Shown piece by piece: positions 1 to 6,283 of a stretch of DNA of 6,811 bases (the stretch's first letter is position 1; the number at the start of each line of letters is the position of its first letter). The position numbers and the translations under genes are program-made. The notes beneath the pieces were generated by a model, which saw only the letters and a list, made by a program, of their open reading frames with translations, was not told the DNA's origin and ran no database searches. This stretch comes from an uncultured Clostridium sp. (GTDB lineage: Bacteria; Bacillota; Clostridia; TANB77; CAG-465): assembly GCA_900554875.1 (NCBI GenBank), contig USJA01000054.1:1-6811 (forward strand), written 5' to 3'.

Positions 1-500
1 TTTCTCAAGAAAAAATATGTAAAAATGTTTTTTACATGAAAGTATACCTTTCCCTCATAATTAAATATAAAGAAAAATAATTTAGATAGAAATTCTCTAT
101 TTATATACCCTTTAACTTCAATTAAAATTGGTACTCTTCCACTAATCTTTTTTAAAACATCTTCAAATAAAGGTATCTTTTCTTTACTCCCTTTTATATT
201 GAACCTTTGAATATTTTTAAGAGTCATTTTAGATGTTTTCCCTTTAACTCCAAGTAATCTTTTGGTATATCTGTCATGCATACATACAATATAGCCATCT
301 TTTGTCATTCTAATATCAAGCTCAATTGACATATTACGATTAATAGCTTCAGCAAATGCTCTAATTGAGTTTTCAGGATACACGCAATGATAACCTCTAT
401 GTGCTATTATATTTACATATATCTCCTTTGATTTTTTTGGAATATAACTTAATAATTTCATCACATTTTTAATATAACCAAAAACAGTAGAAAAATTCAT
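1..500 (-). CDS. Glycerophosphodiester phosphodiesterase (GDPD family), C-terminus cut by window edge
   Basis: Family members hydrolyse glycerophosphodiesters, from phospholipid or teichoic-acid turnover, to glycerol-3-phosphate and an alcohol; no signal peptide is visible, so it is probably cytoplasmic. Reading from ATG at 500 gives 166 complete residues before the edge; family members are usually about 240, so about a third is missing. The TIM-barrel active-site motifs are present in order: AHRG (33-36, catalytic His34), PENS (42-45, metal-binding Glu43), IELDIR (59-64, Glu60 and Asp62), MTKDG (65-69), HD (75-76, second catalytic His75) and LIEVK (126-130). An N-terminal stretch of about 28 residues precedes the first strand, slightly longer than usual. 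The gene follows spoVT by 18 nt on the same strand and may be co-transcribed. Its weak site AGTAGG and its ATG both sit in the hairpin at 481-515. The in-frame ATG at 459-461 has no ribosome binding site. The family call is secure; the substrate and exact start are not. Confidence 0.93.
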   Translation of the reverse strand, partial: MNFSTVFGYIKNVMKLLSYIPKKSKEIYVNIIAHRGYHCVYPENSIRAFAEAINRNMSIELDIRMTKDGYIVCMHDRYTKRLLGVKGKTSKMTLKNIQRFNIKGSKEKIPLFEDVLKKISGRVPILIEVKGYINREFLSKLFFFIFNYEGKVYFHVKNIFTYFFLR

Positions 501-515
501 ATTTCCTACTGTTTT
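481..515 (-). terminator. Hairpin after spoVT that encloses the downstream GDPD start codon
   Basis: A perfect 10-bp inverted repeat (CTACTGTTTT at 506-515, AAAACAGTAG at 481-490) is separated by 15 nt. On the minus strand it begins three bases after the spoVT stop codon and ends in TTTTT (484-480), as a factor-independent terminator would. The loop and 5' arm hold the GDPD ribosome binding site and ATG (498-500), so the structure may both attenuate read-through and limit translation of the next gene. The stem has few G-C pairs and a long loop, so terminator strength is uncertain. Confidence 0.6.
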
Positions 516-518
516 ATC

Positions 519-1064
519 TTAAGTTTCCATTTGTCTTGCCAAAAAGTTTGCGGCATTTTGAACTAATTTATACTCAACATTTGTAATTGGTTTATCATAA
601 TCTGATGAAAACATTATAACTGTTCCCACAGCATCTCCGTCACATATAATAGGTGCAATGATCTGTGATCTATACTTTAGTGCACTATCTCCAATAATAA
701 TTGGCATTATTCTATCATCCTTTGTAGACCAAATTGCTCTATCTTCCATTACATTTAAAACGTGTTCGCTAATTTCCTTAGCAATATATTCCTTCTTAGG
801 GGCACCTGAGACAGTAATTATGGTTTCAGTATCAGTAACACATACTACAAAATCAGTTGTCCTATTAAGAGTTTCAGCGTACTGTGTAGCAACTTCTAAC
901 ATATCTCCCATAGTTGCATGTTTTCTTAAAATTATTTCTCCATCATTTTCAATATAAATTTCTAAAGGATCTCCCTCCCTTATTCTTAAATTTTTTCTAA
1001 TTTCTTTTGGAATAACAATCCTACCTAAATCATCTATTTTTCTAACAATTCCTGTAGCTTTCAT
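519..1064 (-). CDS. spoVT: Stage V sporulation protein T, AbrB-type forespore transcription regulator
   Basis: SpoVT is a DNA-binding regulator that tunes sigma-G-dependent forespore genes and influences spore properties and germination; it acts as a tetramer. The 181 residues match the usual length (about 178 in Bacillus subtilis). Residues 1-50 form the swapped-hairpin AbrB domain, opening MKATGIVRKIDDLGRIVIP and continuing with KEIRKNLRIREGDPLEI, which is nearly diagnostic for this family. Residues from about 56 to 181 form the GAF-like C-terminal domain, which distinguishes it from short AbrB paralogues. The start is well supported: AGGAGG at 1070-1075 lies 5 nt before the ATG. A possible sigma-G promoter lies about 30-60 nt upstream, and a vegetative-type promoter lies about 190 nt upstream. 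The gene is intact and followed closely by a GDPD gene. Confidence 0.97.
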   Translation of the reverse strand: MKATGIVRKIDDLGRIVIPKEIRKNLRIREGDPLEIYIENDGEIILRKHATMGDMLEVATQYAETLNRTTDFVVCVTDTETIITVSGAPKKEYIAKEISEHVLNVMEDRAIWSTKDDRIMPIIIGDSALKYRSQIIAPIICDGDAVGTVIMFSSDYDKPITNVEYKLVQNAANFLARQMET

Positions 1065-1095
1065 CTTAACCTCCTAAGTTGTAATTTAACAATAT

Positions 1096-1124
1096 TATTA
1101 TTAGTTATTAAATTGCATTTATAC
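1096..1124 (-). promoter_or_regulatory. Possible sigma-G-type promoter of spoVT
   Basis: On the minus strand GTATA (1124-1120) and AATAATA (1102-1096) are separated by 17 nt. This resembles the forespore consensus GHATR / CATWHTA with one mismatch at the first -10 position. A forespore promoter is expected because B. subtilis spoVT is a sigma-G gene. The region is so AT-rich that chance matches are likely, so this is a tentative call. Confidence 0.35.
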
Positions 1125-1222
1125 TTTTAAATTTAATAATTAAAATTCTCTTTATATAATTTTATATTAAAAATAACAATATGTCATAGGAAATTTTTTA
1201 CAGGAATTTGCTAGCACCACAT

Positions 1223-1264
1223 AAAGAGTGTATAACACAACTTAAAATGTATTATACACTCTTT
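1223..1264. repeat. 13-bp perfect inverted repeat between spoVT and the NTPase gene
   Basis: AAAGAGTGTATAA (1223-1235) and TTATACACTCTTT (1252-1264) are exact reverse complements around a 16-nt centre. In RNA read from the NTPase gene, which stops 26 nt upstream, it could fold as a terminator stem, but only three U residues end the 3' arm and no U tract follows. The 1252-1264 arm overlaps the -10 box of the minus-strand promoter at 1251-1279, so a protein-binding operator is an equally reasonable reading. Confidence 0.7.
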
Positions 1265-1279
1265 TAGTATTAATGTCAA
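1251..1279 (-). promoter_or_regulatory. Perfect-consensus sigma-A promoter pointing toward spoVT
   Basis: On the minus strand TTGACA (1279-1274) and TATAAT (1256-1251) are separated by exactly 17 nt, an ideal vegetative promoter. It starts 11 nt after the end of the NTPase gene, and transcription would begin near 1244. The RNA would have a leader of about 180 nt before spoVT; I found no convincing small ORF or terminator in that leader. It could give vegetative transcription of spoVT or a small RNA. Confidence 0.65.
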
Positions 1280-1289
1280 CACAATTATA

Positions 1290-3266
1290 TTACTTCGTTA
1301 AATCATCAATAACTGTTGATATATTATTTAGTAACGCCCTTTTTAATAATTTATAATTACCCTTTTTTTCTAAATTATCTTCTTTTATAATAATTGATAA
1401 TTTTTTTAAATTTCTAATATCACTGTTTAACAATCTTCTTTTTCTTTTATACCTAACTGTTAAAATATTAATAAATCTATTCAAATCATAGTTTGGTGTA
1501 TCGCATAATTTTAAATACAAGTTTTCCATGTCATACCTAGAAAATACTGGTATATCTTTATATTCCTCTGTAAATTGTTTGTAAAATTTAGGTAAATTAT
1601 TTGGAAGATTTTTAAACAGATCACTTGCCTTATTTGCTGCAATTTGTTCAACAGTTTTTTGTTTTATTTTATAATATTCATCTTTTATTTGATTAATATC
1701 CTTATCTTGTGTGTTAAATTCAATTTCATCTTCTGAAAGAAGTTTTAACATTTCCATATCATTTATATGTTCTGTGGCCGAAATTTCCATACCAATAACA
1801 AAGCAATGTTTTAATTCCTCAACAGAACAAGTTATTAAGTTCATATTTATCAGTTGTTTATATACAGAAAACAACTTTACATATTCTCTAAATCCTACTT
1901 TTCCAAATTTAACTTCATTTAAAACCTTCTTCCATAAAAAGTCAAAATCGAAGTCAGAAAGTTTCCAATAGTCACCATTTAATAATTTGAGATATTGTTT
2001 ATCTTTAGTATCTTTAGTTTCAGTTAAACTGTCTATAGCATTATCCATATTTTTTTTATACATTTTTTCATCCAAAACACGTGTCCTAATGTACATTTCT
2101 ATAAACTTGAAAAATCTATATTTAATATTTGTATTAACGAAAAATTTATTATCAAACTCTCTTAAATAAATTTGCTTTGTGTCATTTAAAATTTGAGATG
2201 TAAAAATTATAGATAAATATTCCTCATTATCTTCAATATTAATAAACTTTGAATTTGTCTTTATCTCATAAGAGATTGCAATTGTAAATTTAAGCATAAC
2301 TTTTAAAAGTTCATACGGTACATCGGAATAATCTCTTAGAACATTTTCATAAATTTTTTCAAAATCATTTAATGCATGTTTTAAAATTCTTAAATTTCTA
2401 CTTTCCGTTTTTAAAAATGTGCTTTCAATAGCAGCATAATTTTTTTTATAAAACTCATATAATGAATAATTATATGTAAATTTATTTATCATTGATGTCA
2501 AAACATATTTATATTCAGCTTTAAATTCAAAAGTTTCTCCTATAAGTTTTTCCTTAATCCTTTGATATTCGTTAGATTTTTCAAAAAGGAAAGAAACCTC
2601 TTTATCAAGCAAATCCCTATAACTATCATCTTCAATAAATTTAGTTATATCAGTTATAGGTTTTTTATCAATTCTACCCTGTTTATCTAAAACATAAGTT
2701 GCAATCCATTTCTTAAAATCAATATTATCATTTTTAAACTTTATAGCAAGCTCCTCTTCATTACAAATAATTATTGTCTTAATTCCATCGTGCTCAACAA
2801 AATTATTTATATATCCCAAAATATCAATAACATCTATATTCGCTCTTTCTAAATCGTCAAAGCATAATACCTTATCATCAACTGTAAACAATTTAGAGAA
2901 ATCTACCTTATCAGAATTAAAATTCATGCTACCAAATAAATTTGCCATATCAAGTCCTGTTTTAACATACTCAGGAATTGAATTACCTTTTTTATTATCT
3001 ACAAATTTTTTTAAAGTTTTACTAAGCATTGGATTTGTTTCTATAAATAACTTTTTACTTATTTCTTCAAGGCTATTGACACCATAAAGTGAAATATATA
3101 TTGTCTTGTACTTTTTTCCTTCATTACTTATTTTTTCAATTTTATCCCTTAAATTATTATTCCAAAAATATGTTTTACCGCTTCCCCATTTACCGTTCAA
3201 CATTATTGCATAATCAGTATAAGGTTTTCTTATATAATCACATATAGCATTAATTAATTCGTTCAT
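1290..3266 (-). CDS. KAP-like P-loop NTPase, possible defence protein
   Basis: This 658-residue protein has an N-terminal P-loop ATPase domain and a long helical C-terminal region that I do not recognise. Walker A is GKWGSGKT (25-32), and the W-G-S-G-K-T form is typical of KAP-family NTPases. A strand reading YISLYGV (57-63) follows, then Walker B VLCFDDLER (133-141) with tandem acidic residues, and a sensor-1-like strand TIIICNEEE (164-172, Asn169). KAP proteins often carry membrane helices inserted in the ATPase domain; I see none here, so it is probably cytosolic. A basic patch RYKRKRR lies at 605-611. The start has a good ribosome binding site (AGAGGTGA, 3271-3278) and a matching promoter. 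The gene is divergent from a small unknown gene and sits between core genes spoVT and recD2. Known relatives include PifA, which mediates phage exclusion. A defence role is inference; the ATPase fold is well supported, the KAP assignment moderately. Confidence 0.82.
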   Translation of the reverse strand: MNELINAICDYIRKPYTDYAIMLNGKWGSGKTYFWNNNLRDKIEKISNEGKKYKTIYISLYGVNSLEEISKKLFIETNPMLSKTLKKFVDNKKGNSIPEYVKTGLDMANLFGSMNFNSDKVDFSKLFTVDDKVLCFDDLERANIDVIDILGYINNFVEHDGIKTIIICNEEELAIKFKNDNIDFKKWIATYVLDKQGRIDKKPITDITKFIEDDSYRDLLDKEVSFLFEKSNEYQRIKEKLIGETFEFKAEYKYVLTSMINKFTYNYSLYEFYKKNYAAIESTFLKTESRNLRILKHALNDFEKIYENVLRDYSDVPYELLKVMLKFTIAISYEIKTNSKFINIEDNEEYLSIIFTSQILNDTKQIYLREFDNKFFVNTNIKYRFFKFIEMYIRTRVLDEKMYKKNMDNAIDSLTETKDTKDKQYLKLLNGDYWKLSDFDFDFLWKKVLNEVKFGKVGFREYVKLFSVYKQLINMNLITCSVEELKHCFVIGMEISATEHINDMEMLKLLSEDEIEFNTQDKDINQIKDEYYKIKQKTVEQIAANKASDLFKNLPNNLPKFYKQFTEEYKDIPVFSRYDMENLYLKLCDTPNYDLNRFINILTVRYKRKRRLLNSDIRNLKKLSIIIKEDNLEKKGNYKLLKRALLNNISTVIDDLTK

Positions 3267-3290
3267 TAAATCACCTCTAAATATATTTTC

Positions 3291-3319
3291 ATTTTAGCAT
3301 AAACAAAATAATTAATCAA
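3291..3319 (-). promoter_or_regulatory. Sigma-A promoter of the KAP-like NTPase gene
   Basis: On the minus strand TTGATT (3319-3314) and TAAAAT (3296-3291) are spaced 17 nt apart, with an extended -10 TGC just upstream (3299-3297). Transcription would start near 3284, leaving a short leader of about 18 nt that carries the AGAGGTGA ribosome binding site. It is divergent from the promoter at 3349-3377, with 29 bp between the two -35 boxes. Confidence 0.65.
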
Positions 3320-3348
3320 TACAATAAAAAATATATAGCAGTTATTTT

Positions 3349-3377
3349 TTGACATTATGTAAAATATATGATATAAT
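3349..3377 (+). promoter_or_regulatory. Perfect-consensus sigma-A promoter of the 113-aa gene
   Basis: TTGACA (3349-3354) and TATAAT (3372-3377) are separated by exactly 17 nt, and TGA precedes the -10 box as an extended -10 element. This should be a strong constitutive promoter unless repressed. The start site would be near 3384, which is too close to the ATG at 3387 and favours translation from 3405. Confidence 0.82.
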
Positions 3378-3390
3378 TATAAAAAAATGC

Positions 3391-3397
3391 AAAGGGG
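3391..3397 (+). promoter_or_regulatory. Ribosome binding site that fixes the start of the 113-aa gene
   Basis: AAAGGGG lies 7 nt before the ATG at 3405. The in-frame ATG at 3387 lies upstream of this site and almost at the predicted transcription start, so it is unlikely to be used. Confidence 0.7.
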
Positions 3398-3404
3398 AAT
3401 ATTT

Positions 3405-3746
3405 ATGAATATAAATACGGAAGCTAAATTTTTCTTTGACAGCAGTTTGAGTGCTACTCAAGTAGCAGACAGACTCGCAACAACAATACTAACCTTTAAA
3501 TCTTATTCTTTTGTGATGGACTACAAAATTTATGAAATATTAAAATCTATTGCAACGGTTAGTCCTCATATGTTACGTATTGAGCATGAACATTTAGGCT
3601 TCATACTGTATATTTCAATAATAGATAGTAATTATCTATTAATTGAAAAATATATAGGCTTAACAGATGATTTAAATCATTTCCATTGCTATGTAAGACC
3701 AGATAAAAATAATCTAGTCAAGCCTATTTTGTTTACAATGAAGTAA
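3405..3746 (+). CDS. Unrecognised 113-residue protein, divergent partner of the NTPase
   Basis: I do not recognise this protein. It is 113 residues, with no signal peptide, membrane segment or metal-binding cysteine cluster; the only cysteine is Cys95. By eye it looks like a compact alpha/beta protein: a short strand (KFFFD, 8-12), a helix (SATQVADRLATTIL, 16-29), a second helical stretch (about 38-50), then alternating hydrophobic strands (LRIEHEHLGFILYISII, 57-73; YLLIEKYIG, 77-85) and a His-rich turn NHFHCYVRP (91-99). The start at 3405 is chosen over 3387 because of the ribosome binding site and predicted transcript start. It has a near-ideal promoter, a terminator directly after it, and normal codon use, so it is very likely expressed. 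Its divergent position next to the KAP-like NTPase makes a partner, regulator or immunity role possible, but nothing in the sequence proves it. Confidence 0.8.
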   Translation: MNINTEAKFFFDSSLSATQVADRLATTILTFKSYSFVMDYKIYEILKSIATVSPHMLRIEHEHLGFILYISIIDSNYLLIEKYIGLTDDLNHFHCYVRPDKNNLVKPILFTMK

Positions 3747-3752
3747 GTTCAT

Positions 3753-3785
3753 AAAAATAGCAAGTCAAATTGACTTGCTATTTTT
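3753..3785. terminator. Bidirectional terminator shared by the 113-aa gene and recD2
   Basis: A 14-bp stem (AAAAATAGCAAGTC at 3753-3766, GACTTGCTATTTTT at 3772-3785) with a 5-nt loop has A and T runs at opposite ends, so it can terminate transcription from both sides. It lies 7 nt after the 113-aa stop codon. On the minus strand its 5' arm encodes the last codons of recD2, and the TGA stop codon (3765-3767) lies within the hairpin. Confidence 0.88.
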
Positions 3786-5972
3786 ATTTATTAACTTATC
3801 TTTAAGACCCGTCATTCTATTTTTAGAGTCAATATTATCAACCATATATTCTATCATTTTTTTACTTCCAACGATTACAAGCATTTTTTTTGCTCTTGTC
3901 ATTGCTGTATATAAAAGATTTCTTGTAAAAAGCTTAGGATATCCCGTATATAAAGGTAAAACAACATAATCAAATTCGCTACCTTGACTTTTATGTATTG
4001 TAGTTGCGTATGCAAGTTCAAGCTCATCAAGCTCATCAAAATCATAGGATATTTCTCTTACATCATCAAATAATACTGTAAGTTCTTTATTTACATTATC
4101 TATTTTTTGTATATATCCAATGTCCCCATTATATACTCCTTCAATATTTTGCTTTGCTTCCCCCTTAACATCAAATCTTTTGTCATAATTATTTTGAATC
4201 TGCATTACTTTATCACCCACTCTATATATTCTATCTCCAACTTTTCTCTCCTCTTTGGATATAGATTTAGGATTTAATAACTCTTGTAACATACTATTTA
4301 ATTCAATAGTACCAAGAGTTGTTTTTTTCATAGGTGTTAAAATTTGTAAATCTTTTAGTTTATCAAATGTTGCAAAAGATTCCAATCTATATGAAACAAG
4401 TGATGAAATTTCTGATAAAGTATCTTCTACACTATTTGTTTTTATAAAATACATATCAGTATCTTTATTCTTAAATTCAGGATATTTTCCTTCATTTACT
4501 CTATGTGCATTTAAAATAATATCACTTTTTGCACTTTGTCTGTATATTTGTTTTAAGTATACGGTGTTTACAATTTTTGATGATATTATATCCTTTAAAA
4601 CATTTCCTGGACCTACTGATGGTAATTGATCTACATCACCAACAAAAATAATTTTAGTTTTTTTATTTAAAGCTTTTATTAGATTATTCATCATTATTGT
4701 ATCAAGCATAGATGCTTCATCAACTATCACAAAATCCTCTTCAATAGTTTTTACTTCAAGATTATATAACATATCAATATCTTCATTATCAAGCTTGGTA
4801 ATTTCAAGAAGTCTGTGGATTGTTCTTGCCTCTCTTTTTGTAGTTTCAGTTATTCTCTTTGCTGCCCTTCCTGTTGGTGCACAAAGAACATATTTTATAT
4901 CTAACTTTTCTAAAATTTGTATTATACATTTAATAATAGTAGTTTTTCCCGTACCGGGTCCACCAGTAATTACAGTTATTTCATTTATAAGTGAATTAAG
5001 AATTGCCTCTTTTTGTTCATCAGAAAGTTCAATTCTATCCTCTTTACTGATTTCATCTATATATTTGGAATAATCATCTTTTTTATTTAATTTTACATTA
5101 CTTTTTTTTACTATAAAATCAGCAATATTTTCTTCAGCTAAAAAATAACTTTTTCTATATATATATTCCTCATCATTTATAGTCTGCCTATATAATTTTT
5201 CATGTAATTCTAACCTAATTATTCCGTTTTGAATGCATGATTCAGGTACATTTAAAATCTTTGCAGCATATGAAATTAATGTATCTTCTTTAAGACAAGT
5301 ATGCCCAAATTCTGTTGCATTATTAAGTGAATATATTATACCAGTGTCTATTCTTGATTCTGATTCAGGTAGTACACCTAATTTTTCACCTATTTTATCT
5401 ACCTGTTTAAAATCTAAAGTTTTAACAAACATTAAAAGGCTATATGGATTTTGCTTTACTATATCTATAGTATCTTTTCCTAGATCTTGGTATATTTTAC
5501 TAGCCATTACAACTGAAATACCAAAATCAGTTAAAAAATTAATTACATTCCATCTTTCATATTCTTCATTAAAAAAAACATTTAAGGCTTCAACATTTTT
5601 TTCGCTTAATCCTTTTACTTTTAAAAGATCTATAGATTTAAACCTAATAGTATTAATAGTATCTTGTCCAAACATATCAATAATAGCTTTTGCTTTCTTT
5701 TTTCCTACACCTTTAACATTATCTGCTATATATTGAATTAAAGCTGAGTCAGTTTTTGGTAAAACTTTCTTATATGTTGTAAATTTGAACTGTTCACCAT
5801 AAACTTTATGAGAAGACATTTCCCCCTCAAGTTCAATTTCATCTCCTATTTCTAAACCTTCTGTTTGCCCCACAGCTGTCATATATCCAGATTTGTTTTT
5901 TAGCAACATTACTGTCCAAGAGTTACTATCATTTCTATATATAATTGTTGATACTTTTCCTTCTAATTTCAT
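3765..5972 (-). CDS. recD2: RecD2-type ATP-dependent DNA helicase (SF1B)
   Basis: RecD2 is a 5'-3' DNA helicase of bacteria such as B. subtilis (YrrC) and Deinococcus, acting in DNA repair and replication-fork maintenance without RecBC. The 735 residues are within the family range and the gene is intact. An N-terminal OB-like domain (about 1-70) and helix-hairpin-helix units (about 86-130 and 151-180) mark RecD2 rather than short RecD. Helicase motifs follow in order: Q-like LSDEQKEAI (316-324), Walker A GGPGTGKT (337-344), Ia APTGRAAKR (365-373), II DEAS (418-421), III GDVDQLPSV (445-453), IV-region YRQ (477-479), V TTIHKSQGSEF (657-667) and VI YTAMTRAK (688-695). The start is preceded by GGTGA (5978-5982) at 4-5 nt spacing. 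The gene has its own promoter upstream and shares its terminator with the convergent 113-aa gene. Confidence 0.96.
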   Translation of the reverse strand: MKLEGKVSTIIYRNDSNSWTVMLLKNKSGYMTAVGQTEGLEIGDEIELEGEMSSHKVYGEQFKFTTYKKVLPKTDSALIQYIADNVKGVGKKKAKAIIDMFGQDTINTIRFKSIDLLKVKGLSEKNVEALNVFFNEEYERWNVINFLTDFGISVVMASKIYQDLGKDTIDIVKQNPYSLLMFVKTLDFKQVDKIGEKLGVLPESESRIDTGIIYSLNNATEFGHTCLKEDTLISYAAKILNVPESCIQNGIIRLELHEKLYRQTINDEEYIYRKSYFLAEENIADFIVKKSNVKLNKKDDYSKYIDEISKEDRIELSDEQKEAILNSLINEITVITGGPGTGKTTIIKCIIQILEKLDIKYVLCAPTGRAAKRITETTKREARTIHRLLEITKLDNEDIDMLYNLEVKTIEEDFVIVDEASMLDTIMMNNLIKALNKKTKIIFVGDVDQLPSVGPGNVLKDIISSKIVNTVYLKQIYRQSAKSDIILNAHRVNEGKYPEFKNKDTDMYFIKTNSVEDTLSEISSLVSYRLESFATFDKLKDLQILTPMKKTTLGTIELNSMLQELLNPKSISKEERKVGDRIYRVGDKVMQIQNNYDKRFDVKGEAKQNIEGVYNGDIGYIQKIDNVNKELTVLFDDVREISYDFDELDELELAYATTIHKSQGSEFDYVVLPLYTGYPKLFTRNLLYTAMTRAKKMLVIVGSKKMIEYMVDNIDSKNRMTGLKDKLINKNSKSI

Positions 5973-5992
5973 ATTTTCACCAGGTATATTAT

Positions 5993-6021
5993 ATATTAAA
6001 GATATAGCATCTTCAAGTCAA
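5993..6021 (-). promoter_or_regulatory. Probable sigma-A promoter of recD2
   Basis: On the minus strand TTGACT (6021-6016) is followed after 17 nt by TAATAT (5998-5993), a weak -10 box. Transcription would start near 5986 with a very short leader. It is divergent from the tRNA promoter at 6055-6083. Confidence 0.45.
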
Positions 6022-6054
6022 TATCAAAAAATTTAATAAATTAATAAAAAAGCA

Positions 6055-6083
6055 TTGACTTTTTTTATTAATTATAATATACT
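6055..6083 (+). promoter_or_regulatory. Promoter of initiator tRNA
   Basis: TTGACT (6055-6060) and TATACT (6078-6083) are 17 nt apart, placing transcription start near 6090, just ahead of the mature 5' end at 6097. A TATAAT at 6073-6078 is only 12 nt from the -35 box and is a worse fit. Confidence 0.7.
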
Positions 6084-6096
6084 ATTAGTAGTGAAT

Positions 6097-6172
6097 CGCG
6101 GGGTAGAGCAGTTGGCAGCTCGTAGGGCTCATAACCCTGAGGTCGCAAGTTCGAGTCTTGCCCCCGCAACCA
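6097..6172 (+). tRNA. Initiator tRNA-fMet (CAT anticodon), 3' CCA encoded
   Basis: The 76-nt sequence folds as a full cloverleaf: 7-bp acceptor arm (CGCGGGG at 6097-6103), D arm GAGC/GCTC, anticodon arm with loop CTCATAA and anticodon CAT at 6130-6132, T arm GCAAG-TTCGAGT-CTTGC, and an encoded CCA at 6170-6172. Three initiator hallmarks separate it from elongator tRNA-Met: an unpaired C1-A72 at the acceptor end, three consecutive G-C pairs in the anticodon stem (GGG/CCC), and A11-U24 in the D stem. These features direct formylation of the charged tRNA and entry to the ribosomal P site. It stands alone rather than in an rRNA or tRNA cluster, with its own promoter and terminator. Confidence 0.97.
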
Positions 6173-6180
6173 CTATTTTA

Positions 6181-6212
6181 ACCGAAAACTATTTAGTTTT
6201 CGGTATTTTTTT
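6181..6212 (+). terminator. Factor-independent terminator after tRNA-fMet
   Basis: ACCGAAAACT (6181-6190) pairs with AGTTTTCGGT (6195-6204) over a 4-nt loop, followed by A and a run of seven T (6206-6212). It lies 8 nt after the tRNA CCA end. Confidence 0.92.
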
Positions 6213-6243
6213 GCTTTAAATAGGCTATCAAATGCTATGAATT

Positions 6244-6263
6244 TCTCTCAAAATCTCTCAAAT
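6244..6263. repeat. Two tandem 10-bp units TCTCTCAAAA / TCTCTCAAAT
   Basis: The two units are adjacent at 6244-6253 and 6254-6263 and differ only in the last base. They lie in the non-coding stretch between the tRNA terminator and the winged-helix gene. The role is unknown; they may be binding sites for the nearby replication-type protein, but two short copies can also arise by chance. Confidence 0.5.
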
Positions 6264-6283
6264 TACTGACATATTCACTCACC

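Noticed and set aside
413..429. AAAGGAGAT followed by ATG on the minus strand inside the GDPD gene, looking like an ideal start site
   Set aside because: The ATG (416-418) is out of frame and followed directly by TAA; the AAGGAG bases are simply Lys-Glu codons of GDPD.
658..957. Open frame of 99 codons on the plus strand opposite spoVT
   Set aside because: It is fully antisense to a clear spoVT gene, has no ribosome binding site, and its hydrophobic product is what antisense reading of this gene would give.
1711..2169. Two plus-strand open frames (86 and 60 codons) opposite the NTPase gene
   Set aside because: They are antisense to a continuous 658-codon gene, have Ser/Phe/Ile-rich products and no translation signals.
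3387..3404. Longer start for the 113-aa protein at ATG 3387, adding six residues
   Set aside because: It lies about 3 nt after the predicted transcription start and has no ribosome binding site, while ATG 3405 has AAAGGGG at good spacing.
3775..5736. Several plus-strand open frames (64-167 codons) opposite recD2
   Set aside because: All lie inside the well-supported recD2 gene on the other strand, lack ribosome binding sites and show no family motifs.
6073..6078. Perfect TATAAT as the tRNA -10 box
   Set aside because: It is only 12 nt from the TTGACT -35 box; TATACT at 6078-6083 gives the correct 17-nt spacing and start distance.
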